Part shown: positions 24,884 to 38,201 of the stretch, piece by piece
How positions within the stretch are numbered: position 1 is the first letter of the stretch
Layout of the letters: each line of letters opens with the position of its first letter
Assembly: GCA_900239685.1 (NCBI GenBank)
Contig: OENT01000066.1
Location: 62,001 to 126,000, forward strand
Source: Rotaria macrura
Lineage: Eukaryota; Rotifera; Eurotatoria; Philodinida; Philodinidae
Length of the DNA: 64,000 nucleotides
Direction: 5' to 3'
Program-made: the position numbers and the translations under genes
Notes under the pieces: model-generated
Databases searched by the model: none
The model's input: the letters and a program-made list of their open reading frames with translations, nothing else
Told to the model about the DNA's origin: nothing

Positions 24884-26543
24884 TGTAGATTTATATACAA
24901 ATATCGACTCACACAAGTAGAATAAATCTAGAATAGATCAAGAAATCAGATTTCTTAAACATAAAAGTGAGAATTTATTTTGATATACGTATCACATCGA
25001 TATGCGTCTGTATGAATATTATAGTATTTACTCGACGAGACATAGGTTGACGAATTGCGTGATATATACATGAGAACAGAGCTCATCCTTTTGTCTCTAT
25101 TCTACGTCAATATGTAAGAAGAACAAAGATAAGAAAAAAAATTAGTTTTTCATTTGTATTACAACTGACCTTTGAAATTCTTTCGAACTAATCATTACGA
25201 TAGTTACCTTAGTCTATGATATTCTCGTGATTCTCAGATCAATTTTGTAGGACATATACAAATGACACACGTACATAGTACATTTTTCTTTTTGCATCTA
25301 TGTACCATCTACTTAGTTTGTCAAACACACGCGAGTTGGTGCTGCATATTAAACTAAAGCTGGTAGATATCCTATTTTCTCGTGTTATTTTACTCTTTCT
25401 TTTTCTCAACTATTTATATCTATCACGTTCGGGTGAATAATGATGATGAACACGAAGGACCAGACCACGACAAACATGCCAAACAAACAATTTAACAAGT
25501 CGCACCCTTATAAATATTGATTACATTTTTTTCAACAGATACTCGTGATGTGTTGATGATGGTTATCATCATTATTAGCTACATACCTCGTTCCCTCGCT
25601 GACTATTTATATATATATATATATGCATGGTTCTATGTCAACTAGAGCCAATCTTTACTGCACTCGAATAAGAGGATATAGACTTCTGGCATTCTATCTT
25701 TTCTCCTCATCGATGTTGATGTCTCGTATATATAGATATATAGATATATGTCACATAGTTCACAAAAGGAAAAAACCGAAGCTAAAGAAAAAGATGAACA
25801 TTTCTCATCTAGCACATATCTCTATATCCATCTTTTGACGTTGTCGTTCACTCCTATTTGCAGTCGATGCTGCCTCATATTTCCTCGCCGGTCGTCATCG
25901 TCTATCTTTTTTGTGCCCGAGACAGAAAGTTCAGAAAAAAAAACATAAAAAAGAGAGACTACCCATTTCTTTCCTTATGTCTGTCTTCGTCTCATATCTT
26001 GGAGTAGTGAACACACGCATTCAGTTTTTTCCCTCGTCTCCCATCGTATATCATCAGAACGAACAAAAAAAACTCATTGATGAAAAATACTTGTGCGTTC
26101 ACACGCACATAAAAAAAGAAGAAGAAGGATATACAACTGAATCGAGAATGGCAGAAATGGCATTGGGATTAAAAAAAGGGAGACACAGTGAAGAAGAAGA
26201 AGAGAAAAAATGCTCATGTACATATACCTATATCCATGAATACCTGTTTTTTTGCTCGGGTTCGATTGATAGCGATAACCAACTAAATCGATAGAAAGAA
26301 GAAAAGTAAGAGCAACCTTCGATTTTGACCAAATGTCAAATACAGAGATATCCTCTTCTTCTTCTTCTTTTTCTCCAATCGACTAGTGACGACGCTTACA
26401 CATTTATTTGCATCTATATGTTACGAAACGAATGTAAACACACGAAATGCAACGAAGAGGATACATCACTTGCTGATGAGTACGAAATTTGATCTATCGA
26501 ATGATAACGGACCGACAAGTAATTTCTTCGATGTTCCTTCTCG

Positions 26544-26578
<35 letters not shown>

Positions 26579-26588
26579 GTCTCTGGCT
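26544..26588. repeat. (CT)n microsatellite
   Basis: Long CT run with a few interruptions at the 3' side, in the polypyrimidine part upstream of the DUF3504 gene. Confidence 0.9.
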
Positions 26589-27414
26589 CTCTTTTTACCA
26601 AAGAAGAAAAAAAAAAGAAAAACAGAAGAGATCTCTAATCACTGATAATGATGGACGATACTCCATTTCTCTCTCGTTTTTTTATGATGATTATAGGTCA
26701 ACTGCATGTCAACATCATACTGCTTCAGTCTGCCTTCGTTTTTTTTTGTCAAACAGATCATTCAGTTTCTTGCTTTCTCTATTTTTTTTTCTTCCTTATA
26801 CTCAGATATACGACATGATCGTAAGAGCAAAGCGTAAATATCGAACGACAATGTTCATCATTAATTTAGTGCCGAAAAGAAGAGAAAGAAACACACACAG
26901 ATACTCTCGCATATGTTGTTCTCTCCACCAATGTCCATATTTGTTAGAAGTCGTGCGACTCACCTTTTTCTCGTTCTCTAATTAATTGAATGTATGCTTA
27001 GTATCCTTCTCGATAGTAGTAATACACTTGCTGTTTGTATATGCATTGCACATGTTGGATTGTAAAAAAAATAGTGAAACGAAACTCTCTTTTCTTCTTC
27101 TGTCTGCATCTGTAGTAGTCAGTCGCTATAGCAAACAATTTCAATTCAGTTCCTCTCTATTCTGCAACTGTCAATACTATCAACAAGAAAGCGATGCACG
27201 AGCAAGAAATATATGGATATTGAAAGTATTTTTTGTTCGTTTCTCTCTTTCTCTATCGACACTTTTTCATCCGACCAACAAACAGCAACACTCTCGGCTT
27301 TTTTTACATTACATACCATTCTACTCACAACACCAGTTTAAACAAAAGAAGAAGTGAAATGCATATAACGAAAGAAATTCTTTTTTTTTTGTATACGTTG
27401 TCAATCGTCTATAA

Positions 27415-27440
27415 CATATATATATATATATATATATATA
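27415..27440. repeat. (TA)n microsatellite
   Basis: Pure alternating TA run of about 26 nt. Confidence 0.9.
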
Positions 27441-30400
27441 GTCGATATTCCGGGATTTGCCTTCTAGGCAATACTGATTTTATAAAAATGTGTCGATAAT
27501 AAAGCTAGCATGTAAATGAACAAGAGTGAAAAAAGGATAATATTCAATGCAAGTGTACCCACACGGCAGATGATCTTGAAACCTGATTGATGGTGAATAT
27601 ATATATAAATATATATGAGTGTGTGTGTATTCCAATCGATAAAGAATCTCAGATAGCGTTGATAGGTGTTCAATAAAAAAAAAAGATGCCTTCAAGGCAT
27701 ACATCTCGTCGGAGAAAAAGACGTAAAAGATGATAATGCGAACAAAGCATAAAATAGTTTTTTCTTTCCCTTCGTCGGCTAATATTTGACTCGCCTCTCG
27801 TTCAGTTTTTTTATTGCAACACCATCACCTGCAATACGACGCACGGAAAAACGAGAGAGGAGAGCCACTTTATTATGAACGATGTTTACAATGGTATGGA
27901 ATGTTCAAAAGAAAAGATTTGTAAGAAAATAGAAGCAACGTCATAAAAGCCAGGATAATCTATGTGTCTATCAACATTCAGTAGTTAACGTAACAAGAAC
28001 ATTCGCAATACACAAGACAAAGAGAAAGAAATGATTGAAAGATCTATTTATAGGATCATTTATGTTATATGTTACACTTTACCTGAAAAAGTCAAAAGGT
28101 ATTAAAGAAAGAAGGAAAATCATTCGCAATTCATACACACACATAGAGAGAGAGAGAGTGGAAGAAAGGGAAACATGAAGTTAACGTTCATTCATTAAAG
28201 AAAACGACTGTACACAAGGATAGAATTTATAAATGTATATTTAAATAAACACTCGGGTAAAATGTGTTTCAATTAAATTACCTCGATCGATTTAATTCCT
28301 TATGACATCCATAGTATAGCGTTTTGGCCAATGAACATTCATAAATATATGTGTAAACCAGTCTAAATGATGAATAAGACTTTGACTACATATCTGTTCA
28401 TTGATAATCTAATCGATGAATATGACTATTACACGAATCAACGATATTTTATTACTCGATAGATCTTGGCACTTATCTTTACTTATCCGATAGTTATCAA
28501 TGATTTTATTGGAATATTTTCGATGTCATCTAATCGTCACTAACGTTCGATCAAACTTGAATTTTCAGTATTATTATTCAATTCAATTCTTTCCATAAAA
28601 TATCTCTCACTTTGATTCTTTTTCAAGAAATGATTTTTTTTATCCACTGAGTTTTATTCGTTCAGACACAAATGACAATAAAATAACTAATAATTAAATA
28701 ATTAAAGCGATGTCTTTGACAAATCAATGTCGACAATTCTACAGTAGTGAACATGCCGCTAGATAGAATCATGTAAATTTCTACGATAACAAATGAATAT
28801 GAGATACTTTGTATTCGTATCTAATATCTAATTCAAGAAGAACATGAAAATACCTTCTATTATGAATAACAAACATAGGATACGTGTGATACCAAAAAAA
28901 ATGGATATCTTTGTCTGTCAGTTCTAATCCTTATCTGAACGGTGTACTTGATTTGAATATTGAATCGTGATATTTATGATTGATATACGAGCTCAAGTAA
29001 ATATCACATTTAACAGAGTTGATATCAAACAATGTCAGTTTTTTGTAATATTTTACTGGCATAAATAAAAAGAAAACTGTTGAATGCCATTGACTATTCG
29101 CAAACAATTATTTCTAGATATTAAAAAAAAAAATCTATCGATGATTTTAATGGAATAAATTTTTCTAATCGTAATTTTATTATTTGACATGGATATTTCT
29201 TCATGAGAATGCAAGATTATTGTTTTATTTTATCGAACTCAATCTCTATTTAAAATTTACTAATGAAGAAATCGATCGTTACGCACTGACTTTTGTTTTG
29301 TAGATGTATGTAAATTGGTCTGGACATCCATAAAACCTATCAGATTTCAATTATCAGTTTTGATATTAAAATAAACTTGCTATATATAGAAAAGCAGAAA
29401 ACAACATAACAAAATGAATGACAGATATTGTATTTATCATTATAGAATAACAATTTTATACTGAGAGGATTTAGAATGTTGGAAGAGAAAACTATGAATC
29501 AGACTTTCGTTTTATGTGAAACATAGATCTAAATCAATGATACATGCGAATAGAAAGATACTGAAACGTTTAGTTTCTACAAAAAATAACTATTGACTGT
29601 ACGTTATGATTGGTAGATCGATTTTCTACATGAACTTTATAGGTATGTAGATAATTACGTTCAGTTCTGATCTATATAGTGTTAGGCTATTGTTTGAATT
29701 CTTGCCGACGTATAGTTTCTTATTCAATCAACCGTCGTATAAATGTTACTGATTTAAGAAAATACATACAATTTAATCGAGATTTGATCTTGAAAATGAA
29801 CATGAATATGTTATATGAAATCCTTAGGCTGACACTATGCTACGATCCCCTATTTTTAATTTCATATAGATTGCACTAAAGTGTACAATCTTAAACACTT
29901 TAAGGTTTTATGAGATAACTCAGAATTGATTATGTAATAAACTATTTGAAATAGAAAAAAAATAGAGGCAACTAACATTGATGTCGGTGGTATTCTAAAG
30001 ATAAAAATTAGTTTGACATGGTCCTGACTAACGTTTACGTAAAATCTGACATTTCCTTCGATTTATTTCATGAATCATTGTTTTATTTAATGATCCGAGT
30101 TTTTTTTTCTACTAAACATCGAAAAAAATAAACTTGTCATCGTCAACACATTAGTTCATCGAAATAACTTGAACAGACATATCAATTAGAACATATCAAT
30201 TGTATGAGAAGTTGAGATATGAATGGTTTCACAAGTGAATATTTTGAACAAAAGTATTTGCTGTTCTCATCGATTATCACCTACTGAATTTGAAATAGAA
30301 GGATTCATATTCGATTTCGGCATTTAATTCATTCTAATTTTATTCGATCGTCGAATGACTTGATATTATCAATCGAGTTTGCACTATACGAACTAATCTT

Positions 30401-30458
30401 TTGCGTATAATCTTGTCTATTAGTTTTGTTTGGTTCAAAAGTAAATAATGGTTAATAG

Positions 30459-30611
30459 GTGGGAGGGATCGATAAATCGAAAATAATTGGTGTCTATCTT
30501 CCCGCCGGTGGCAAACATTCTATGTCTGTTGATCGAATGCGTGATGACACATTTCCTCGACGTGTATGCGATTGTTTACAATCGGCTCACCTGTACTCGG
30601 ACATGATTCAT
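30459..30611 (+). other. Possible orphan exon (unknown gene)
   Basis: An AG (30457-30458) is followed by 51 open codons with balanced, protein-like composition (for example VYLPAGGKHSMSVDR and DDTFPRRVCDCLQSAHLYSD), ending at a donor-like CAT|GTAAAT at 30612. There is no ATG at its left edge, so if real it is an internal exon or starts at a later Met. Its phase does not join cleanly to the frame that begins at 30683. I do not recognise the family; it may be a relic. Confidence 0.3.
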
Positions 30612-30682
30612 GTAAATATACACATTCATTTAATCACTTTTTATTATGAAAAACTATATTGCAATATACTTCAAATGATGAA

Positions 30683-31183
30683 ATGTTTCCCATAGTGTTT
30701 AAATTAGCAGTGACGTTTTTTCATATCATTAAAGTTTCATCAGCATGTGAATCAAGTGCAACATTATGGACTTATTATCCGTGTTCATTTATTATTTCTG
30801 CAACATCATTCGATTGTCAATATCTATCAGTTAATTCATCTATTGATCCATGTAAAAATAGAGAAATGACTTTTTTCTGGCACTTTCCATTTGGTAACAT
30901 GACACTAACATTGCAATCGCACACGAATCGACCATTTCTATTACGCCTGTCCAAAAGTCTATTATCAACAAATAAATTGATTAAGAATGTTTATCATCTT
31001 GTAAATAATAAAACATCTGAAGAACGATTGATACACAGAAAAATGAATACCAATATTACACTTTATTCTGATAATTATCATGAATGTTCTTTGAAATTTG
31101 AAACAGCAAAGACAAGTATATTCGATTATGGAACGTTTATTCAAATGACAGTTTCTACTGATGATGACGATGACATTATTTAA
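30683..31183 (+). CDS. Putative secreted glycoprotein, 166 residues, unknown family
   Basis: The ATG at 30683 opens with a typical signal peptide (MFPIVFKLAVTFFHIIKVSSA, cleavage probably near residue 21). The mature part has five cysteines (22, 34, 45, 57, 135) and four N-glycosylation sequons (N51SS, N72MT, N109KT, N124IT), and ends in an acidic DDDDDII tail. AATAAA at 31229-31234 lies 46 nt after the stop, as expected of a real 3' end. The frame is also open for 24 nt upstream of this ATG, so an upstream exon is possible, perhaps the candidate at 30459-30611. No domain was recognised. The signal peptide, sequons and poly(A) signal support a gene; the function is unknown. Confidence 0.45.
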   Translation: MFPIVFKLAVTFFHIIKVSSACESSATLWTYYPCSFIISATSFDCQYLSVNSSIDPCKNREMTFFWHFPFGNMTLTLQSHTNRPFLLRLSKSLLSTNKLIKNVYHLVNNKTSEERLIHRKMNTNITLYSDNYHECSLKFETAKTSIFDYGTFIQMTVSTDDDDDII

Positions 31184-31239
31184 AACTGTGAAAGAAATTT
31201 TTGCTATTTCTTTGAACAGTATAAAGTGAATAAATCGAT

Positions 31240-34110
31240 GAATTTACTAAAAATTTCATACAATGATGGTATAGTTTATCACTCTAATTTTTTAATTTTT
31301 ATCATAAAAAAAAAGTTCAAGTTTTATACTTCGACGATTTTACATGATCAAATCTTTCACAACTCGAAGATTTTCTTTCTTACTAGAATTCTACGCTAAA
31401 ACCTCTAGAGAACATAAATCGAACCGATAAGATTCGGAACACAAGTTTTACACGATTAGAAACGGTACCATTTCCGATGGGCAAATACTTTCATCAAGAT
31501 TTAAATTCTATACATACTTTGCAATGATAATCAGACAATATCGTATGAACGAAAGAAGAAAATTATGTTTTGAGTTCTATTGAACTGAGAAAGTCTAATC
31601 AATTAATATTATCAGAAATCAATTCAATGAATTTCATCTTTCATATTTACTATGTGAATCATGTAGTTTGTGTAAAGCATTAAAAAAATACCATGTATTC
31701 AAGAAAACAAGGAAAATAGGTTTTTGAAAAATGCAATCGGGAAAAAAAAAGGAAAGCTCCAAGATGAATTAGATCAGTAGGCAATACATGAAGATCCATG
31801 CAAGGAAGAAATGCTTACATTCCCGAAGGTTTCACGATTGGTAATGATTTATTCGACAGAACTACATTGATCGCAACGTCGGAAACATTCTCCATAGTTC
31901 ATTATACTTCGTCTAAGAATTGATCCATTCAAAGAAAGTAGAATATGACAATGTGAACGCATTGCTAGGAAAAGTTTGCCATCGTAGAAGCACGTTAATA
32001 AATTTTTAAAATTTCTTATTGTACTCATAAAAGGTTACAATGAAGAAAAAACACAGTTATTAGAGAAAGTGAGGTGGTCACCAATCTAGATAGTGAAGTA
32101 TTAGAACTTGTTAATTCTCGAATTCATACTTTCATGATTGTAGCATTGCATTTGTCTTTATGTGTCTAATTAAAATGAAAAGAAAACAGTGCATAATTGC
32201 CAAAACACTGCATGTGGAATAAACAGTCTAAAACATGACAGAACAATTCATTTCTTTCCATTGAAAATGTAAATATAGAATTAGAAAAATCTATCGTTCA
32301 ATTTTCTTTTGATTGTTTTTCATTTTTCATCATTAGTAGAATTCGTGCAGTATGTTACGAAAGAGAAAACTTATTTTTAATCAAGAAATGACGCATTTTC
32401 GAACATATTCGATCATTAAATTCAAGTCATCATTTAAACTTGCAGTCATATACTACATTTATTCAAATCATCCCAACGAAAATACATATAAGTATAAGGA
32501 AAAAAAACATGTTTGCACTTGACTTCTGCAGAAACACATTATCCATAATGGTCGAGAAATAGAAGCGTAATTATCACTAATAAATGTCTAATCATAATTT
32601 CTATTTGTTATTTTGCATGACTTCTGATGCTATGCTATATGAAAATAAAAAAATAAACGTTGGTTTCTTCCCTCATCACAACTGAGAACTGAGCAAGAGA
32701 AATATAGTGCCTATGAACAACCTTCATTGTACAATTCGAAGTGCCACAGAGAATTCTGAATCATTATAATGAACTACGAATTATGATTCGTTTAAAATAT
32801 TATTGCGAATGATTTTAATAGACAGATTTGAAAATTAAAAAGATAGAGAATGGTATTGAAAGAATGGAAAATGATATTCGGTCAATATACGTTGATGTAG
32901 AAGAAAAGAAGCATCGTTCATTTGAAGTAAGAATTTTGACAAATTATCAAGACCGATGTGTTCTGATGCTTGTTTGAATATATGTATAATAACGTTTTGA
33001 AAAATTCTGAAGATGCACGGCACGATGCATAAGTAACTATTAAAATGTCATATAGCCTTTTGTATGCAAACGGATAGAACTAGAATTCAAAGTCTTTCAC
33101 TCACCAACAGACCTAATTGTGATCTTCCAAATGCATATTTACAAATAAAGCGTAGGACGTAGTCTAAGACTTTTAATGTCAATTCTTTAATATCCCAGCT
33201 AGGTATTTGTTTTCACTTTCATAACCATAGAATTCAAATGAAAACAAGGAAAAGAATGAAGAACCTTTATCATAATATCTAGAAACGTTAAGCTGTTTCA
33301 AACGAATTGGCACGAGATATTTGAAACTACATCCTATGTGTCTTTTAAAATATGAACTTCAGAGACCATATTTTGATGTGTTTGTCAATGAAAAAGATTC
33401 GATTTAAGAATTGTTTCATTTGAAGACACGAGGCTTCCATTTTAGTACGAATACTGCTGCATCGTATATTGCTGCATATGTGTAGGTGAAAGACACACTG
33501 GTTTTTTGGCGATCTATCATATTGAAAAACGATTCGATCTGTTGTGAGATTTTACTTATCGTATTTTTTATTAGTATAAAGCGGTTCGAAACTGACATGT
33601 GAGTTTTTAGTTTCCGTTCAACAAGAATAGAATTAACATCTAGATTCTATAAGTAAAACTTGACAAATTCATGAATTCGGGTAAATCAAGATTAACATCT
33701 GTTATTCGATTGCATCTAAGATCGAAGTGTCATATTAGTATTTCACGTACAATCTCTCGAACTCTAACAAATGTTTGTTTCTTCTAGAGTGTTCGTGTTT
33801 GAAACAGTTATTATCTAAAATTATAAATCTATTGATAATGAAAAGGAGTAAAGCTTGTAATTTTATTAAATGGATAACATACTCAAAAGAACAACAAGTA
33901 TTGAAAGTAAGTAGAAAAATTGAATGATATTCAGTTGAGAAGAGAATCATTAAAACGCAAGTAGAATATCGAACAGAATTCTTTCCATCCACAGAGGCAA
34001 GATTGATCATTTACTCATGTTCTTGACTGTATGAACTCATCACAAAGACATGAATTAACTTGAAATAAACGTACGTGTTTTCTCACCGAATTCATTATTC
34101 TATTTCTATA
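31240..34110. other. Gene-free AT-rich spacer
   Basis: Lies between two converging genes' 3' ends. I see no supported exon, repeat or RNA gene. Confidence 0.45.
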
Positions 34111-34179
34111 CTCTTTATTCTCAATGAACCACATAGTATCTATGAAGAGTTTATGAACGACTACTGCATGAAATTTCCA

Positions 34180-34747
34180 CTAGAGTTTGATGGTTTGTCG
34201 ATAGGGATGATTATCATAATGATACGATGAATCGACTAGATTTCTTCGTGGTTTAATCGTTTCATTTGATACATCATCTGCACCCGAATAATGTTGTATG
34301 CATTGACATACGACAATTGATACAAGAAAACCAAGTAGAACAAGAAGAGCTGCACATAGAACAGCCAGAGCAATAATAATACGCTGTCTTGATGATTCAT
34401 TTAAATAAATATGATTCATATATTGTTCACTTGCATTCGTTTTGAATTCGTTAACTGTACCAATCGGATTGACAACTGAAACATGTTCTGATGACTGCTC
34501 TCCAGCTTTCTCTGTGGTTACCGACGGATGATATGATGTTAATTGTTCATATTCGTCTTGCGATCGAACGAATTGGACACCTGCAAAAGTATGTAATTAC
34601 AAGCAAGAGCAAAGATTATTTTTATTCAACAGCATCGTTTAAATATTTGAAAGAGTCTAACTAAGAAGAGTTTCATTCAAACGATAAAACCTTACTTCTG
34701 TGAGTTGAAATAATATAGAAAAGAAGTTGCCACCAAAGCATTCCCAT
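34180..34747 (-). CDS. Small type I membrane protein, two exons, unknown family
   Basis: On the minus strand, exon 1 (34747-34696) ends at donor A|GTAAGG. Exon 2 (34580-34180) starts after acceptor TTTTGCAG, and the phases agree (one plus two bases make a Ser codon). The predicted 150-residue protein starts with a short signal peptide (MGMLWWQLLFYIISTHR). It has an extracellular stalk of about 65 residues with sequons N66AS and N78ES, a single transmembrane helix (about 85-108), and a Cys-containing start to a 40-residue cytoplasmic tail rich in Tyr/His near the end. The intron is 115 nt. A minus-strand AATAAA at 34114-34119 follows the stop by about 60 nt. The architecture suggests a small surface receptor, adaptor or stalk protein; I do not recognise the family. 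The exon model is by eye but internally consistent. Confidence 0.6.
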
Positions 34748-34749
34748 TG

Positions 34750-36710
34750 AATAGCTGTTAACTATTGCTCTAAATATATGTATGATGTATTCGTTCGTAT
34801 GTCTTGAGTCGAACAATGCCGTATGTATTACTATCGGCCCTTCTTTTGTAACTGTATCAAGCAATGCACAATCGATTGTCGCTATGAACTTGAAAGACGA
34901 CAATATCGCAAGTAGATATCGAATAGTGCACTGGCATAAATTGACACTTGATTAATATCCTCATCTTACCATGTACACAAGAATAATCATAACAAATGTT
35001 CTCAATATCTGTGTTCGATGTCGTTTAGCTCTTGTCTTTTCTCTTGTTCTTGATATTCGTTCGTATGATTCAAAAAACTAAAAATCATATTATGGACAAT
35101 GATGTATGCACTCATCAACCGTTTTTTTTCGGATAGAATAAAGGCAAATAATGTTCGTTTTTTTCTAGGTGATGTTTTAAAGATTTTTATCAATATGAAA
35201 CAAGATATTTCTCACATTGATACCATTGATCGAAAAAAACATCGCTCCACACATGTTAACATCATGTGAAATAGCAACACGATCGATATTGAGAATCATT
35301 CAAACTTCTTGATGATTGATTTTCAATTTTCAACTATTACATCATTTTTCTAAGGAAAAACAAATAATGGTGACGATGCAAATGATCGTGGGCGAAACTC
35401 TTGTAATTAGATCTCATCCAACAATAAAACCTATGAATCTTAATTATTTGTGTAAGGGCAATGCTAAGTATAATTAATATGATCATTTGCAAAACATTCA
35501 TAGAGTTCGATATTGTTGAAAATGAGTGGGATGAATATCAAAACCCGTTTGAGAAGAAAACGGATAGCACAATTAATAGACATTTTTCTCTTTAATCTTT
35601 TCTTCAATATTTTATCCATTGAAAACTGAAAAAAAGATTTTAATATCAATAGTCAATATTGATCAAGATATAAAGAAGAATATGTCATTTTTTTCCTAAT
35701 CTGGATACAATATTGAAAATTAAATATTTAGACAAGAACTAAGAATCATATTACAATTTAAAAATCAACATCGACATTTCAAACTCACTGATGATAGATC
35801 GTTTTATATTTATTATTCTCACGATCAAATCTATGACTGTTTGCTTGTTGTTCACACCTACAGTACAGAAAAAAAACACGAAAATGATGGTAATTTAAAA
35901 AAGAACATACGCCAACCAGATCATGATCGCTTGTAATAGTGAATATATATAGAAACAATACGAGTCATGAATGATGATTTCCAGAGCTTAAAGAATTGAA
36001 TATGAAAGCAGACACAGATGTATAGAACAGAAAAAATTGATATAAATACAATGCTGTCGAAAAATAGGCTTGCACGTAATCTTAATACACGATAGTCGAT
36101 TACGTCATAGAGTTATCTTATTCATTCCATAATCAGTGTATTTTTGTGCTCAATAGTTCTAAAAATTCTTCATGAATTGTAATTAGCATTATGTTTGCCT
36201 TTCATCATCAGCATATAAAACGAATAACCTACTACCATATTCGGTTTCTATTTAACAGGTGTTCGAGTTGCAAAAAGAAAGTTGCTTACAGAGATAATTT
36301 TAAACGATACTCATGACATCCGTAGTATTTTGAAAAGTACACTGGTTTCTTAGCTGAGAAATACATAAAACAATGAAAATTAGAGCGAACCTTATATTTC
36401 GTACCGTGATGTATAAAACCTAAACTAAATAATCATTATCAATGGACTTTGAACATCGTGTGGATTTAAAGCAAGTCTCAATTCTTCATTTTTGTCAATA
36501 AATGAATATGATATCATATTGGTGCCTCGTTTAAGATCGAACACGTAAATACTCTTTTGTTTTTTTACCTTTTACTTTTTCTTTCTCTAACCAATGCTGA
36601 TTTTCATCACCTGTGTTTTTGTATATAACACACATGTACTTTACTTTCGTGAATGACTTGCTTTTGGAAAGTTCTATTACAAAAAAGAACACAAGAAGAT
36701 TATTAAAAAA
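34750..36710. other. Gene-free AT-rich spacer, divergent promoter region
   Basis: Separates the minus-strand membrane protein gene from the plus-strand WAP gene, so it should contain both promoters. No exon, repeat or clear core promoter element could be supported. Confidence 0.45.
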
Positions 36711-37499
36711 ATGCTCATTGTCATACTTGTAGCCATCGTATCATTCAGAGTAGAGGTAATTGCAACTACACGAAATGGTCGATGTCCTCATCCGCAATAT
36801 GTTTCTAGTGGTTTAATATGCTCAACTGAAGGAGATGATAGTGTTTGTCCATGGAATTACAAATGTTGTCCATTGATAGATGGTATGAAATGTTTTGGTC
36901 CATGTCCTGAGCTAGCTCAACCATGCACACTGAAATGTCCATTCGGTTTAAAAGTTGATCCATCGCCGTGTACTGTTTGCGAATGTGCACCCGATCCATG
37001 CTTGTCAGCTTCATGCCCTCTTGGAACGAAATGTATCACACAAGAATATGAACCATGTGCTATTAAAGGAAGATGTGGTTTCGGGACTAGTTGTACTACT
37101 GATCTTTCGATTCATGTGGATCCTACTCCCAAGCCAAAAAATTGTCCACAGTATTGGCCAGTAATGGGTGGTAGCTTACAAACGTGTCGTGGTCCAGACG
37201 CTTTATGTCCTGGTGAACAAAAATGTTGTCAGGCTCCATCGATGAATAATTTCAATCCTCAAGATTCATCTATTAGCTATTGTGTTCAACCGTGTGAAGA
37301 TCTATCGAATTGCAATCTTCAATGCTCACACGGCTTGGTAATTGATGGTGGTTGTCATATTTGCAGGTGTAATCCCGATCCATGTGAAAATTATAATTGT
37401 CCTTTAGGCGAAAAATGTCGCTTACTTCCAGCACCTTGTGCTTATTATCCAGGTCGACCACCATGCCCAATGTTGCCAACTTGCATGAAAATCTTTTAA
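36711..37499 (+). CDS. Secreted WAP/antistasin-domain protein with internal duplication
   Basis: The 262-residue protein begins with a signal peptide (about 1-19) and is Cys-rich throughout. It has the order WAP four-disulfide core (about 25-65, with the CCP pair at 52-54), antistasin-like module (72-92, CTLKCPFGL..CTVCEC), and a DPC..CPLGTKC follistatin-like piece (96-128). The same series then repeats: WAP (145-195), antistasin-like (201-220), DPC..CPLGEKC (224-258). WAP and antistasin modules usually inhibit serine proteases or act in innate defence and matrix; the inhibitory specificity cannot be read here. The second half repeats the first with clear divergence, so the duplication is old. 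It is a single exon. AATAAA at 37560-37565 lies 61 nt after the stop. Block A of the segmental duplication begins about 500 nt downstream and does not include this gene. Confidence 0.8.
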   Translation: MLIVILVAIVSFRVEVIATTRNGRCPHPQYVSSGLICSTEGDDSVCPWNYKCCPLIDGMKCFGPCPELAQPCTLKCPFGLKVDPSPCTVCECAPDPCLSASCPLGTKCITQEYEPCAIKGRCGFGTSCTTDLSIHVDPTPKPKNCPQYWPVMGGSLQTCRGPDALCPGEQKCCQAPSMNNFNPQDSSISYCVQPCEDLSNCNLQCSHGLVIDGGCHICRCNPDPCENYNCPLGEKCRLLPAPCAYYPGRPPCPMLPTCMKIF

Positions 37500-37617
37500 T
37501 CAGACTGTTGACACTATATGCTGTTCTATTTTCATTGATATATGCTTCTTCCGGAATATAATAAACGTTTTGGATTAACCTCTATATAGTAAACATATGT
37601 TAGCATCAAAGAGTTCC

Positions 37618-37831
37618 CATGTCCTCAAAATCGTGGCAAAGTCGACGATTTTATCTCGATAAAACCTCATGATCAATCGGCCTACTAAATCACAATTAAT
37701 TGCTATTTTTCATTAGAAAAAGGCGATTTTAGTGCCATTTTAACAAAAATCCACGATTATTATCGATATAATCGGCGATGTTGTTAAAAATCGCGATTAA
37801 TCGTCAAAACTGTCGCGATATTGAAGACATG
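37618..37831. mobile_element. Small inverted-repeat element (MITE-like)
   Basis: Ends are imperfect inverted repeats of about 35 nt: CATGTCCTCAAAATCGTGGC on the left and the complement of TCGCGATATTGAAGACATG on the right. The interior is dominated by CGATT/AATCG words and short palindromes. Flanks AGTTCC and AGTTTC may be a mutated target duplication. It has no coding capacity, so would be non-autonomous. It sits right after the WAP gene's poly(A) signal. Confidence 0.5.
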
Positions 37832-38201
37832 AGTTTCATTTTGAACCATGACTACTATAGTTTTCATCTACCAGGTTTTCGTCGTTTTCTTGTGTAGTGA
37901 AAATCAAACAAACGATTTACACAAATATTTTTGAAATTTTTCGTAACTTGAGAGAGGTTTCAATCGATCAATACTTTTCAAAATTTTATTTGTACCATTA
38001 GCAATTCAGAATATTATACTTAAGCCAGTGAAGATTTAACTCAGTCTCGTATTCTTTTTTTCCATCGGCTTTTTAATAGCACTATGTGGGTGATTTTAAA
38101 ATGTGGATTTACCTAGTGCTTGATATTGATGAATAAAAGAAAGCATATTGGGAGAATGCGCCATTTATCTAAACAAGAAAGATCAAAAACAAGATTCCAA
38201 A

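Larger units (their letters stand above)
24884..30458. other. Gene-free interval with polypurine/polypyrimidine low complexity
   Basis: This is the upstream side of the minus-strand DUF3504 gene. About 25600-27450 differs from the rest of the window: strongly C/T- or G/A-biased runs, a (CT)n tract at about 26544-26588, TA runs at about 25610-25623 and 27415-27440, and a GA tract near 28145-28160. Stop codons are scarce there only because of the low complexity. It may hold the promoter and a long leader of the DUF3504 gene. From 28.2 to 30.4 kb nothing was seen. Confidence 0.5.

Noticed and set aside
25623-27499. Several long open frames, up to 199 codons at 26386-26985 and 127 codons at 25911-26294
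   Set aside because: They run through CT, GA and poly-A/T tracts. Their products are strings of Ser/Leu or Lys/Glu, frames change without splice sites, and some lack an ATG. Low complexity explains the lack of stops.
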